Notes: a model not told the origin generated them from the letters alone. DNA of 64,000 bases from Terrimesophilobacter sp963702165 (GCA_963702165.1 OY969722.1:186001-250000), one strand, 5' to 3'. Numbered from the stretch's first letter, positions 41,025 to 49,784 are shown. Translations and numbers: made by a program.

Positions 41025-43048
41025 CAGTGTCCCTTGGCGTAGTCGACGCGCAGGATGTGCACTGGCTCCTTGAACGGATCCAGCCGCACGTAGTTGTCGG
41101 CCGACCACTCGAACCTGTCCTTGCTGACCAGGTCGGTGACCGTGAACCGTTGGTCCAGCTCCATGCCGAACCGGGTCACGTCGAGGTGGACGGTCGTCTC
41201 CCGCACCGTGTGCGGGTCGAGGTTCGCCACGACGATGATGGCGTCGCTGCGGCCGCTCCGAGTGAACTGCCCGGACAGGTACTTGCTGTAGACGAGCACC
41301 GAGTCATCGTCGCTCCAGTGCACCTCGAGGTTGCGCAGCTGTCGCAGGCTCGGGTGTTCGGATCGGATGCGGTTCAACAGCCCGAGATAGGGGGCGATCG
41401 ACGTGCCCTCCTTCTGGGCGGCCGACCAGTCGCGCGGCCGGTACTCGTATTTCTCGTTGTCGATGTTCTCCTCGGACCCGGGCCGGGCGACATTCTCGAT
41501 CAGTTCGAAGCCCGAGTAGACGCCCCACGTCGGGGAGGCGGTGGCGGCGATCGCTGCGCGCACCTTGTAGGCGGGCGCCCCGCCGAACTGCAGGTACTGG
41601 GTGAGGATGTCCGGCGTGTTGACGAACAGGTTCGGCCGCAGGAAGTCGCTCGACTCCGTGGACAGCTCGGTGAGGTAGTCCTCGAGCTCGGGCTTGGTGT
41701 TGCGCCAGGTGAAGTAGGTGTACGACTGCTGGAAGCCCACCTGCGCCAGAGCGTGCATCATCGCGGGCTGGGTGAATGCTTCGGCGAGGAACACGACATC
41801 CGGATCCGTTTGGGCGACCTCATGCAGCAGCCATTCCCAGAACCACAGCGGCTTGGTGTGCGGGTTGTCGACACGGAAGATGCGCACTCCGACGCCCATC
41901 CAGAAGCGCACGACCCGCAGGATCTCCTGGCGCAGTCCCTCTGGGTCGTTGTCGAAGTTCAGCGGATAGATGTCCTGGTACTTCTTCGGCGGGTTCTCCG
42001 CGTACGCGATCGAGCCGTCGACGCGCGCCGTGAACCATTCCGGATGCTCGGTCACCCACGGGTGATCGGGCGAGCACTGCAGGGCGAGGTCGAGGGCAAC
42101 CTCCTGGTTGTGGTTCTTGGCGACGGTGAGGAAGTCGGTGAAGTCCTGCAGCGTGCCGAGTTCCGGGTTGATCGCGGTGTGGCCGCCATCGGGTGAGCCG
42201 ATCGCCCACGGCGAGCCGGGGTCGTTCGGGCCCGCGTCGGGTGTGTTGTTCGGTCCCTTGCGGAACGCGGTGCCGATCGGGTGGATGGGCGGCAGGTAGA
42301 TGACGTCGAAGCCGAGCCGCGCCAGCGCAGGGAGGCGTCTGGCCGCGGTGCGGAATGTGCCGCTGCGCCAGGCGCCGCCCTTCAGCTGCTTGGCTCCCTC
42401 GGAGCGGGGGAAGAACTCGTACCAGCTGCCGACGCCCGCGCGCGTGCGCTCCACTCGGACCGGCAGCGGAAGGCTGAGGGTGATCCCGGATGCGATCGGA
42501 TGCTCGTGCAGTGCCGCTGCGAGCTTCGGATCGGTGGCCGCGGCGAGACGCGCGGCGGGGGAGAGGCTCGCATCCGACATCGTCTTCAGGGATTCAGCGA
42601 TCACCGAGTTGGCGGCGCCGTCATGCGCTCGCCGCAGGAGCACGACGCCTTCCGCGAGCATGAGCGCGGCGTCGATGCCGGCCGGGACCTTGATCTGGGC
42701 GTCATGCAGCCACGTCGCCCAGTCGTCGAACCAGGCCTGCACGCTGTACTGCCAGATGCCCTCCTGTTCGAGGAGCACAGGGGCGACCCAGCGGTCAGTG
42801 CCGGGCGCGAGCATACGCATCCGGTGCCGTGATTGCACGCCGTTGGGGTCCGTCAGGAGCAGGTCGACGCCGAGCACGGCGTGGCCTTCGGCGAACACCG
42901 TGGCGCGGAACGGAACCACTTCACCGACAAACGCCTTGGCCGGAAAGAGGTCATCGGGTTGTCTGGGGCTGTCGAGACGGATCGGGATGCGCCCGGTGCG
43001 CGGTTCGTAGTCTGCGGCCACCCTCTGACCGTAGCGAACTGTGCTCAC
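41024..43048 (-). CDS. glgE: Alpha-1,4-glucan:maltose-1-phosphate maltosyltransferase GlgE
   Basis: GlgE (674 residues, GH13_3) extends alpha-1,4-glucans with maltose-1-phosphate. The N-terminal beta domain is followed by an all-helical insert and the catalytic domain: FDVIYLPPIHPIGTAFRKGP, GSPDGGHTAINPELGTLQDF, IFRVDNPHTKPLWFWEWLL (nucleophile Asp), VFLAEAFTQPAMMHALAQVG (acid/base Glu) and FVNTPDILTQYLQFGG. GTG start at 43048 with gaggg 5 nt upstream. In the same operon as glgB. The maltose-1-phosphate supplier (TreS plus Pep2, or GlgM) is not encoded nearby, apart from the GH13 protein at 2653. Confidence 0.96.
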   Translation of the reverse strand: MSTVRYGQRVAADYEPRTGRIPIRLDSPRQPDDLFPAKAFVGEVVPFRATVFAEGHAVLGVDLLLTDPNGVQSRHRMRMLAPGTDRWVAPVLLEQEGIWQYSVQAWFDDWATWLHDAQIKVPAGIDAALMLAEGVVLLRRAHDGAANSVIAESLKTMSDASLSPAARLAAATDPKLAAALHEHPIASGITLSLPLPVRVERTRAGVGSWYEFFPRSEGAKQLKGGAWRSGTFRTAARRLPALARLGFDVIYLPPIHPIGTAFRKGPNNTPDAGPNDPGSPWAIGSPDGGHTAINPELGTLQDFTDFLTVAKNHNQEVALDLALQCSPDHPWVTEHPEWFTARVDGSIAYAENPPKKYQDIYPLNFDNDPEGLRQEILRVVRFWMGVGVRIFRVDNPHTKPLWFWEWLLHEVAQTDPDVVFLAEAFTQPAMMHALAQVGFQQSYTYFTWRNTKPELEDYLTELSTESSDFLRPNLFVNTPDILTQYLQFGGAPAYKVRAAIAATASPTWGVYSGFELIENVARPGSEENIDNEKYEYRPRDWSAAQKEGTSIAPYLGLLNRIRSEHPSLRQLRNLEVHWSDDDSVLVYSKYLSGQFTRSGRSDAIIVVANLDPHTVRETTVHLDVTRFGMELDQRFTVTDLVSKDRFEWSADNYVRLDPFKEPVHILRVDYAKGH

Positions 43049-43330
43049 CAGTCCCTCGGAAATCTCCCAGACTTCGCAGAGCTGAAATTACCCCCGTTTT
43101 GGGTGGGGTACAAACCGTGTCCGCACTTTGGTGGACTCATATACTGATTCGCGGGGTACGTTCAGTTCTTACCTGCTGAACGAATTCCGCTACACGAGTC
43201 GGTTACCCTCCGCCTCGATTCGAAGATCCCGCGACCCGAAAGCGGGGGATTCGGCATGCCCGCGTGCTTAACCTAGCGCCCGGGTGAGCCGGGTGCTGCC
43301 TTGACGGGTCCAAACCTGACAAGGACCAGC
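43049..43330 (+). promoter_or_regulatory. Promoter and hairpin-rich leader of the SipW operon
   Basis: The 282-bp gap between glgE and the surface operon has TATACT (43140-43145) as a strong -10 candidate, and TAACCT (43268-43273) as another. Three hairpins can form in the plus transcript: cgttcag/ctgaacg (about 43154-43176), cccgc/gcggg around gacccgaaa (about 43222-43244) and agcgcccgg/ccgggtgct (43275-43283 with 43289-43297). aagga precedes the ATG. It could be a regulated leader; I match it to no known riboswitch. Confidence 0.5.
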
Positions 43331-43891
43331 ATGAACAAGCTCACCAAGGCAGCAATCGCAGGCGGCGCAGGCATCATCCTGCTCATGGGCGGCGCCGGCA
43401 CTTTCGCCGTGTGGAACGACTCCGCTGTTGCGGGCAACGCGACCATCACCGCGGGCGACCTCGCCATCGCTCCATCCGCAACGGCAGCGACCTGGAGCAG
43501 CCAGACGGGCCCGATCGCCAACATCGCGGCCTACCGCATCGTGCCGGGCGACGTCCTCACCTTCACCGCAGACCTTTGACATCACCGCGATCGGTGACAA
43601 CCTGAAGGCAAAGGTGGACATCAGCGCCGGCTCCATCCTCGCTGCCAACACGTCCAACACTGACGATGTAGCGCTCGCGGCATTGCTCAGCAGCAACGCC
43701 ACCGTGGCCGTCGGCGGATCCGGCGTCACAGAGGTTGTCGCGGGCAAGGAGTACTCCTTCGCCTCCGGCGCTCGGACCGTGACAGTGTCAGCGACCGTCA
43801 CGTTCCCTGGCGTGGCAACCACCGCGACAGAAGGGCGCAGTGAGCCTTTCTGACTTCGCGCGTCACACTCACCCAGACGATCACCCCGTAG
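43331..43891 (+). CDS. SipW-dependent-type exported protein, TasA/camelysin-like (frameshifted in this sequence)
   Basis: MNKLTKAAIAGGAGIILLMG followed by GAGTFAVWNDSAVAGNATIT is the alternate signal peptide recognised by SipW-type peptidases: a hydrophobic stretch, then a T/S-x-A-x-W segment. The mature part is a small beta-rich domain (LTFTQTFDITAIGDNLKAKV, VEVVAGKEYSF-like segments). Three single extra bases (near 43568, 43832 and 43853) must be removed. The corrected product is 185 residues ending AVTLTQTITP. Related proteins build extracellular fibres in Bacillus; here this is inference. Confidence 0.75.
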
Positions 43892-43976
43892 TCGTGTGCC
43901 GGCCGCCTCACCCCACAGAGACGGCCGGCACCGTAAGTCCACTGTCAGGACAGACCACGACCGAGGAGGTGACCCG

Positions 43977-44499
43977 ATGAGCGAATCAACTAATCGCACG
44001 ACCAAAAGCGGCGGAGCAATCCGCACGATGCTGATCACCACGGGGACCCTCCTCGGCGTTGTCGTGTTCTCACTGTTCGGAGTGGGCGGCTCGTACGCCT
44101 ATCTGAACTCGGCGGCAACAGGCGCCGGGGCCGTGCTTCAGGCGGGCACGGCTGAGCTCACGGTCAGCGCCGGAGCACTTTCCATGACGAACCTCTACCC
44201 GGGCGGTCCGGCACGAACTGCCGGATTCACGGTCAGCAACAATGGCAGTGTGCCCGCTGGCGTTGAGCGTCAACTCGATTGCGGGGAACTTCGCTGCCAA
44301 TGGACTCACCGCAACAGTGAGGTCGGGCGCTTGCCCCGGCACCGGTACGCCGGTCACTTCCGGGTCGTTGGGCGTTGTGCTGCCAGCCGGCGGCACCACG
44401 GACGTGTGCCTCACTGTCTCGATGGCGAGCGACGCACCAGCGAGCGCGATCGGCGCAGCGTCATCCCTCACCGTCAGCCTGACGGGAGTCCAGCAGTGA
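43977..44499 (+). CDS. Second SipW-dependent-type exported protein (frameshifted in this sequence)
   Basis: Begins MSESTNRTTKSGGAIRTMLI, then a hydrophobic region and GVGGSYAYLNSAATGAGAVL, again an A-x-(Y/W)-type junction. The mature part LQAGTAELTVSAGALSMTNL, AGFTVSNNGSVPLALSVNSI, GTTDVCLTVSMASDAPASAI is beta-rich with two Cys (GACPGTG, DVCLTV). One C must be removed at 44253-44255 after GSV. Corrected length is 173 residues. ggaggtgaccc precedes the ATG. Its TGA overlaps the GTG of the next gene. Confidence 0.75.
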
Positions 44500-45353
44500 C
44501 CCGCGAACGGATGCCGCGTCGCCTGCGCAACGCGGCCATCGGCGTTGGACTGACCATCTTCCTGGCACTGAGCGCTACCGGCGTCCATGCGGCCTGGACT
44601 GCCTCAACCTCCAAGTCCGCCACCGCCAGCAACAGTGCCGTCGGCCTCACGTCCTCTGGAATCAGCGCGCTCGGAGCTACATATGCGACCCAGAACCAGC
44701 CGGCGGCGGTAAAGCTGATCACCCTGACCAATACTGGCTCGACGCCACTGACGATCTCGCGTGTCTCCGTCTCCGATACCAACGTATTGAGCGGCGTCAT
44801 TCGTCTCGCACTGTGGCAGAAGCCCGCGGGCGACTGCCAGACCAGCGCGCCAACTGGCGCCTACACGACCTTGCTCGATTCCGGCGTGAAGACTCTGAGC
44901 GGCATGCCGACGGTGGCCGCCGGGTCGAGCGTTCACCTCTGTGTCATCACGACTTTCACTGGCGACCCTGGAACCCATGCCGGCCAGTCGACCAGCCCGT
45001 CGCTTGCTTTCGCGGGAACGGTGGGCGCCAATTGGTCGGCAACTCACTCTGCCCAGGCGTTCACCCAGACTGTTTCGGGCGTGCCGAATCCTCTCAATGT
45101 GACGTGCACGAACCGCGTTGTCGGCGGCAAGAACGTGGTTGAAATCAGCTGGAGTGCGGTTTCGGGTGCGAGTTACCGAGTCGTTGCGGGCAAGACCGTC
45201 AATACGACAAGCCTGACTGTGGAATTGGGCAACTCCGACACAACCGGAGGGACGACGTCGGCGCGGATTCACGCAGTAATCAACGGTGAACTGTCGAGCG
45301 GCGTCGTCGTCCCGATCACCGTCAGTGGCTCGTCAGTGACGTGCGGGACGTAG
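44496..45353 (+). CDS. Third, larger SipW-dependent-type exported protein
   Basis: This 285-residue protein has an intact frame. The signal peptide RNAAIGVGLTIFLALSATGV continues HAAWTASTSKSATASNSAVG, with the same W-containing junction. The mature part holds beta-sandwich-like repeats (AVKLITLTNTGSTPLTISRV and later VVEISWSAVSGASYRVVAG, reminiscent of fibronectin type III). Cys pairs may form disulfides. The GTG start overlaps the upstream stop (GTGA). An ATG at 44511 is an alternative. Confidence 0.78.
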   Translation: MTRERMPRRLRNAAIGVGLTIFLALSATGVHAAWTASTSKSATASNSAVGLTSSGISALGATYATQNQPAAVKLITLTNTGSTPLTISRVSVSDTNVLSGVIRLALWQKPAGDCQTSAPTGAYTTLLDSGVKTLSGMPTVAAGSSVHLCVITTFTGDPGTHAGQSTSPSLAFAGTVGANWSATHSAQAFTQTVSGVPNPLNVTCTNRVVGGKNVVEISWSAVSGASYRVVAGKTVNTTSLTVELGNSDTTGGTTSARIHAVINGELSSGVVVPITVSGSSVTCGT

Positions 45354-45355
45354 GA

Positions 45356-46064
45356 ATGATCGTTCGCCCGATCGCGGTGGCCAGCATCGCAAGCGTCATC
45401 GTCGCGCTTGTAGCAGCAGCGCCCGCAGCTGCTGCTGTGCCCGGCGTGCAGGTCAGCCGGGACGGGGTCACCTACGGCAACATCCTCGCCGCACCGGTCT
45501 TCTCGACCACACCGAACCTGGTGCCGAACGGTTCCGGCGCAGGCGACGTTCTGGCTGAAGAACGAGTCGCCGGTGCAGACAATGCTGCGCATCGACGCTG
45601 CGAACATCACCCTGACCGGTGACGCCGACGGCGCGTTTCTGCTGCAGACCTCGACCGCCGCGGGCAACTACGTCGGTCAGCCGGCAACCCTCGACCCGGC
45701 ATCCGACTGCACGGTCCTGCTCAGCGGTGTCCACCTCATGCCGGGCCAGGTCACCACGGTCACCGTCACAGTGAGCATGGCCGACCTGACCGGTCAGCGC
45801 GGGCAGAACGCGTCCGCGAGCGCGGACCTGCTCGTCTCGATCCGCGACGACATCGCATCCGACGCCGACCTCGCCGCCTGTCCGCCCGCTGCCAACGAGT
45901 TCCCGATCTTCCCGTCCACCGGGCGGTGGACGTCGCTGCCCTTCACAGGCGGCACCGTGAACGCACCGCTGGTCGCGGCTGCCGGACTGATGCTCGGGGC
46001 TGGCCTCTGGTTCGTGGTCGCCGCCTACCGACGTCGGCGCCGCGACGAAGAGGCGCAAGCATGA
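45356..46064 (+). CDS. LPXTG-type cell-wall-anchored surface protein (frameshifted in this sequence)
   Basis: Begins MIVRPIAVASIASVIVALVA and continues AAPAAAAVPGVQVSRDGVTY: a normal Sec signal peptide. After the mature part, SLPFTGGTVNAPLVAAAGLM and a hydrophobic stretch followed by AAYRRRRRDEE form a sortase signal: LPFTG, membrane helix and a positively charged tail. One extra base near 45542-45543 must be removed to join LVPNGSGAA to TFWLKNESPVQTMLRIDAAN. Corrected length 235 residues. No sortase gene is present in the window. Its TGA overlaps the sipW ATG. Confidence 0.8.
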
Positions 46065-46684
46065 CGACCACGGATGCCGAGTCGGAAGCAGTGGAGCCGG
46101 TGGTCGAGCTCGTCGATACCCCGGAGAAGCGCAAGGGCATCCTGCACTACATCGGTGTCGGCCTGAGTGGCGGACTGCTGCTGCTCGTGGCGGCGTTGGC
46201 TGTGCTGCTCATCGCTTTGCCGGCAGCGGTCGGGGGAATGCCGCTGACGGTGCTGACGAGTTCGATGGAACCCGGGCTGCCTCCCGGCACGCTGATCGTC
46301 GTGAAGCCCACACCGGTCGATGAGATCCGGGTCGGTGACGTCGTGACCTTCCAGCTGCACTCGGGTGAGCCGACGCTCGTCACCCACCGCGTCATCGAAC
46401 GCTCGGTGAGTTCCAACGGTGACGTGGCGTTCGTCACCAAGGGTGACAACAACGACCTTCCGGATGACCCAATTCGCGAGATCCAGATCCGCGGAACGCT
46501 GTGGTATTCCTTCCCGTGGCTGGGCTGGGTGAACAACGCGCTGAACGGCGAGGCCCGTAGTTGGCTCGTGCCGCTCGCCGCTGGCGGCCTGTTCGCCTAC
46601 GCCGGCTACCTCGTGATCACCGCGAGCGTCGCGTCGGCGAAGAAGCGCAAAGCGGCATCCGACGAGTCAGCCGCTGCCTCCTAA
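46061..46684 (+). CDS. sipW: SipW-type signal peptidase I
   Basis: This 207-residue membrane protease belongs to the ER/archaeal-like signal peptidase type. The nucleophile Ser is in VLTSSMEPGLPPGTLIVVKP and the general-base position is His in TLVTHRVIERSV, instead of the Lys of LepB. A conserved Asp is in KGDNNDLPDDP. Helices near residues 31-55 and about 170-190 flank it. It most likely processes the three substrates upstream. The ATGA overlap with the LPXTG gene ties it to the operon. Confidence 0.9.
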   Translation: MTTTDAESEAVEPVVELVDTPEKRKGILHYIGVGLSGGLLLLVAALAVLLIALPAAVGGMPLTVLTSSMEPGLPPGTLIVVKPTPVDEIRVGDVVTFQLHSGEPTLVTHRVIERSVSSNGDVAFVTKGDNNDLPDDPIREIQIRGTLWYSFPWLGWVNNALNGEARSWLVPLAAGGLFAYAGYLVITASVASAKKRKAASDESAAAS

Positions 46685-46706
46685 GGCCCCACTGACGCGC
46701 GTCGCC

Positions 46707-46720
46707 TAGGCTGTGCACTC
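46707..46720 (+). promoter_or_regulatory. Near-leaderless promoter -10 box of glgP
   Basis: TAGGCT at 46707-46712, 8 nt, GTG at 46721. Confidence 0.5.
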
Positions 46721-49282
46721 GTGAAAGCCATTCGGAGATTCACCGTCCAGCCAGTCCTTCCCGAGTCGCTTTCCGCGCTCGACGAGCTCGCCACCAACCT
46801 CCGCTGGTCGTGGCACGAACCCACGCAGAGGCTGTTCGAGCGCATTTCGCCGGTCGGCTGGGCGGCCTCAGGCCACGACCCGATCGGACTGCTCGGTACG
46901 CTGGATGCCGAGCGCATCAACGAGCTCGCGGCCGATGAAGGCTTTGTGCGGACCGCCGACGCCTTGCGCGATGACCTCAGGTCGTACATCAGCGAGCCGC
47001 GCTGGTACCAGTCGTTGGGGGCCGAGGCTCCCCGCGCAATCGGCTATTTCTCACCGGAGTACGGCATCGCAGCTGCATTGCCGCAATACTCAGGGGGCCT
47101 CGGAATACTCGCAGGCGACCACCTGAAGAGCGCATCCGACCTCGGTGTCCCGATCATCGGCGCCGGCCTGTTCTATCGCGCGGGATACTTCGCCCAGTCG
47201 ATCCTGCGCGACGGCTGGCAGCAGGAGGCGTACCCGGTGCTGGATCCAGATGGCCTGCCGTTGAACGTGCTGCGGCACCCGGATGGCACCGCGGCCCAGG
47301 TCGCACTCGCGCTGCCGGATGATCGTGCGCTGTACGCGCGCATCTGGCAGGTTGCGGTGGGTCGCGTCACGCTGCTGCTGCTCGACACCGACATCCCGGA
47401 GAACGACGACGACCTGCGCTCTGTCACCGACCGGCTCTACGGCGGTGGGGGAGAGCACCGCCTGCTGCAGGAGCTTCTGCTCGGCATCGGCGGTGTGCGC
47501 GCCATCCGCACCTTCTGCTCGATCACGGGCGCGGCGGAACCGGAGGTGTTCCACACCAACGAGGGCCACGCCGGATTCCTCGGTCTCGAACGCATCAGCG
47601 ATCTCATCGGCGACAGCGGCCTGACCTTCGATGAGGCGCTTCAGGTCGTGCGCGCAGGCACGGTGTTCACGACCCACACGCCGGTTCCGGCCGGCATCGA
47701 CCGGTTCCACTCCGAGCTCATCGAGCGGTACTTCTCCACCGGCCTGCTGCCGGGCGTCCAGACCTCCGACGTGCTGCGGCTCGGCGAGGAAGACTACGAG
47801 GGTGGCGCTCCCGGCATGTTCAACATGGCGGTCATGGGCCTGCGCCTGGCCCAGCGCGCCAACGGGGTCTCGCAACTGCATGGTGAGGTGAGCCGCCGCA
47901 TGTTCGGTGCCCTGTGGCCGGGATTCGACCCGGATGAGGTGCCGATCGGATCGATCACCAACGGTGTTCACGCCCCCACCTGGACCGACTCGCAGGTGGC
48001 AGCTCTCGCGAAGGACCGACTCGGCGCATCCGACACCACCGCTGCCGACTGGCAGTCTGCCGCGCTCAGCGCCGACGATCTCTGGCAGCTCCGGCGTCGC
48101 CTGCGCGAGCAGCTGGTCGCCGATGTGCGCCGTCGGATGCAGGACGCCTGGATCCAGCAGAACCCGGGTCTAACGCCGCCGCCCTGGTACGCGAACCTGC
48201 TCGACCCGAACATCCTCACCATCGGTTTCGCCAGGCGGGTGCCGACGTACAAGCGCCTCACGCTCATGCTGCACGACGAGGACCGCCTGCGCGCCATCCT
48301 GACCAACCCTGACCGGCCGGTGCAGCTCGTCGTGGCAGGCAAGTCGCATCCCGCCGACGACGAGGGCAAGCGGCTCATCCAGCGGCTCGTGCAGTTCTCG
48401 GATCAGCCGGACGTGCGCGAGCGCATCGTGTTCCTGCCCAACTACGACATCGCCATGGCGGCGACGCTGTATCCGGGCACGGATGTGTGGCTCAACAACC
48501 CGCTGCGCCCATTCGAGGCGTGCGGCACGAGCGGCATGAAGGCGGCGCTCAACGGCTCGCTCAACCTGTCGATCCTCGACGGTTGGTGGGCGGAGTACTT
48601 CGACGGAGAGAACGGCTGGGCGATTCCGTCGGCGGATGCCGCTGGTGACTCCGCCGAGCGGGATGCGCTCGAGGCGGGCTCGATGTACGACCTGATCGAG
48701 CACCAGGTCGCGCCACGGTTCTATGAGCGGGACGAGAACGGCGTGCCAGCGCGCTGGATCGAGTCGATTCGGCACACCCTTGCGTCGCTGTCGCCCGAGC
48801 TCAGCGCCGACCGGATGGTGCGCGAGTATGTCGAGGCGCTCTACCGTCCGGCCGCAGTGTCGTCGCGTGCCGTGATCGCGGATGCGTGGGCCGGGGCGCG
48901 CGAGCTGGCCGCGTACAAGGAGCGTGTGCGAGCCGGATGGCACGGTGTCTCGGTCGGCAGCGTCGAGTCAGGCGGAGTTGACGCCGTCCCACAGGTCGGG
49001 GACGAACTGCGTGTGCGAGCCGGCGTGCATCTCGGCGAGCTTGCGGCGACAGATGTTGCGGTCGAGTTGGTCTACGGACGCCCGAAGGCAAGCGACCAGC
49101 TCAGCGAGCAACAGCGGGTGCGGCTGGAACCGTCTGGTGCGGACGCATCCGGTGTTGTGGAGTTCTCCGGCACGGTGCTGCTGGAGCGTGCGGGCAGCTT
49201 CGGTTACACAGTGAGGGTGACGCCCAGCCACCCGGCGCTGACGAGCCCCGCTGAGCTCGGCCTGGTGGCTGTCGCACACTGA
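46721..49282 (+). CDS. glgP: Alpha-glucan (glycogen) phosphorylase
   Basis: This 853-residue PLP enzyme releases glucose-1-phosphate from alpha-glucans. An N-terminal DUF3417 domain (FTVQPVLPESLSALDELATN, LRWSWHEPTQRLFERI) is followed by AYFSPEYGI-type substrate region, HTNEGHAGFLGLERI, TTHTPVPAGIDRF, and the PLP-lysine motif EACGTSGMKAALNGSLNLSI. This is the TIGR02094-type phosphorylase found in actinobacteria. A short C-terminal beta region ends it. Complements GlgE/GlgB: synthesis and breakdown genes are 3.7 kb apart. Confidence 0.95.
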   Translation: MKAIRRFTVQPVLPESLSALDELATNLRWSWHEPTQRLFERISPVGWAASGHDPIGLLGTLDAERINELAADEGFVRTADALRDDLRSYISEPRWYQSLGAEAPRAIGYFSPEYGIAAALPQYSGGLGILAGDHLKSASDLGVPIIGAGLFYRAGYFAQSILRDGWQQEAYPVLDPDGLPLNVLRHPDGTAAQVALALPDDRALYARIWQVAVGRVTLLLLDTDIPENDDDLRSVTDRLYGGGGEHRLLQELLLGIGGVRAIRTFCSITGAAEPEVFHTNEGHAGFLGLERISDLIGDSGLTFDEALQVVRAGTVFTTHTPVPAGIDRFHSELIERYFSTGLLPGVQTSDVLRLGEEDYEGGAPGMFNMAVMGLRLAQRANGVSQLHGEVSRRMFGALWPGFDPDEVPIGSITNGVHAPTWTDSQVAALAKDRLGASDTTAADWQSAALSADDLWQLRRRLREQLVADVRRRMQDAWIQQNPGLTPPPWYANLLDPNILTIGFARRVPTYKRLTLMLHDEDRLRAILTNPDRPVQLVVAGKSHPADDEGKRLIQRLVQFSDQPDVRERIVFLPNYDIAMAATLYPGTDVWLNNPLRPFEACGTSGMKAALNGSLNLSILDGWWAEYFDGENGWAIPSADAAGDSAERDALEAGSMYDLIEHQVAPRFYERDENGVPARWIESIRHTLASLSPELSADRMVREYVEALYRPAAVSSRAVIADAWAGARELAAYKERVRAGWHGVSVGSVESGGVDAVPQVGDELRVRAGVHLGELAATDVAVELVYGRPKASDQLSEQQRVRLEPSGADASGVVEFSGTVLLERAGSFGYTVRVTPSHPALTSPAELGLVAVAH

Positions 49283-49290
49283 CGGCGTTC

Positions 49291-49350
49291 CGCGGGTCGA
49301 ACATCCACGCGCGGGTCGAATTCGACCCGCGCGTGGATGTTCCACCCGCG
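49291..49350. repeat. 60-bp near-perfect palindrome after glgP
   Basis: Bases 49299-49342 form a 44-bp perfect palindrome centred on gaattc with no loop. Extending to 49291-49350 adds 8 bp per arm with a single C-C mismatch. It starts 9 nt after the glgP stop. It could be a terminator or cruciform-forming element. It contains acatccacgcgcggg, similar to other intergenic repeats here. Confidence 0.9.
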
Positions 49351-49398
49351 CATGGCGCTTGCGCTCGGACTCGCGGCCGACGAGGCGACCACACCCAG

Positions 49399-49411
49399 TA
49401 CGCTCGAAGCC
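49399..49411 (+). promoter_or_regulatory. Leaderless promoter -10 box of the 49412 gene
   Basis: TACGCT at 49399-49404, 7 nt, ATG at 49412. This supports the internal ATG against the in-frame ATG 49337 that lies in the palindrome. Confidence 0.5.
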
Positions 49412-49777
49412 ATGTCAGAAGCTCCCCGACGCAGACCCGAATCTGCAGAGGTGCTCGGCTTCTACACCGCGCACGTCAGGGCCCGCCCGATGCCTGTCTT
49501 CGATGCCCTCGTTGACCGACTCGATCCCGGACCGAGCGGCCATAGCCAGTTCCTTGCCGACCCCGCCGCTAGCCTCATCGTCGCGCAGGGCGGCTGGTGG
49601 TATCGGGCCGAGTACCGGGTCGTCCCGGATGAACACGGGTGCCACATCGAGCACACCCTGCTTAACGTCGCCAAGACGGCGCACCGGCTGGGGCGCTTCG
49701 TCGGACGCAAGGAGGTCGAGACGGCGCCCCGAGTCTTCGAGGAGCTCGTCGGGGACGTGCGCCTCAGCGTGGAATAG
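49412..49777 (+). CDS. Conserved hypothetical protein
   Basis: This 121-residue soluble protein contains EVLGFYTAHVRARPMPVFDA, LVAQGGWWYRAEYRVVPDEH-like segments and HTLLNVAKTAHRLGRFVGRK. Alternating strands and helices would fit a SRPBCC (START-like) fold, but I cannot confirm it. Function unknown. Convergent with the LCP gene, 7 nt apart. Confidence 0.65.
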   Translation: MSEAPRRRPESAEVLGFYTAHVRARPMPVFDALVDRLDPGPSGHSQFLADPAASLIVAQGGWWYRAEYRVVPDEHGCHIEHTLLNVAKTAHRLGRFVGRKEVETAPRVFEELVGDVRLSVE

Positions 49778-49784
49778 CCGCAGG

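Noticed and set aside
43100..43330. Cyclic di-GMP, cyclic di-AMP or cobalamin riboswitch upstream of the SipW operon
   Set aside because: None of the conserved sequence blocks I know for these classes could be placed; only generic hairpins are seen.
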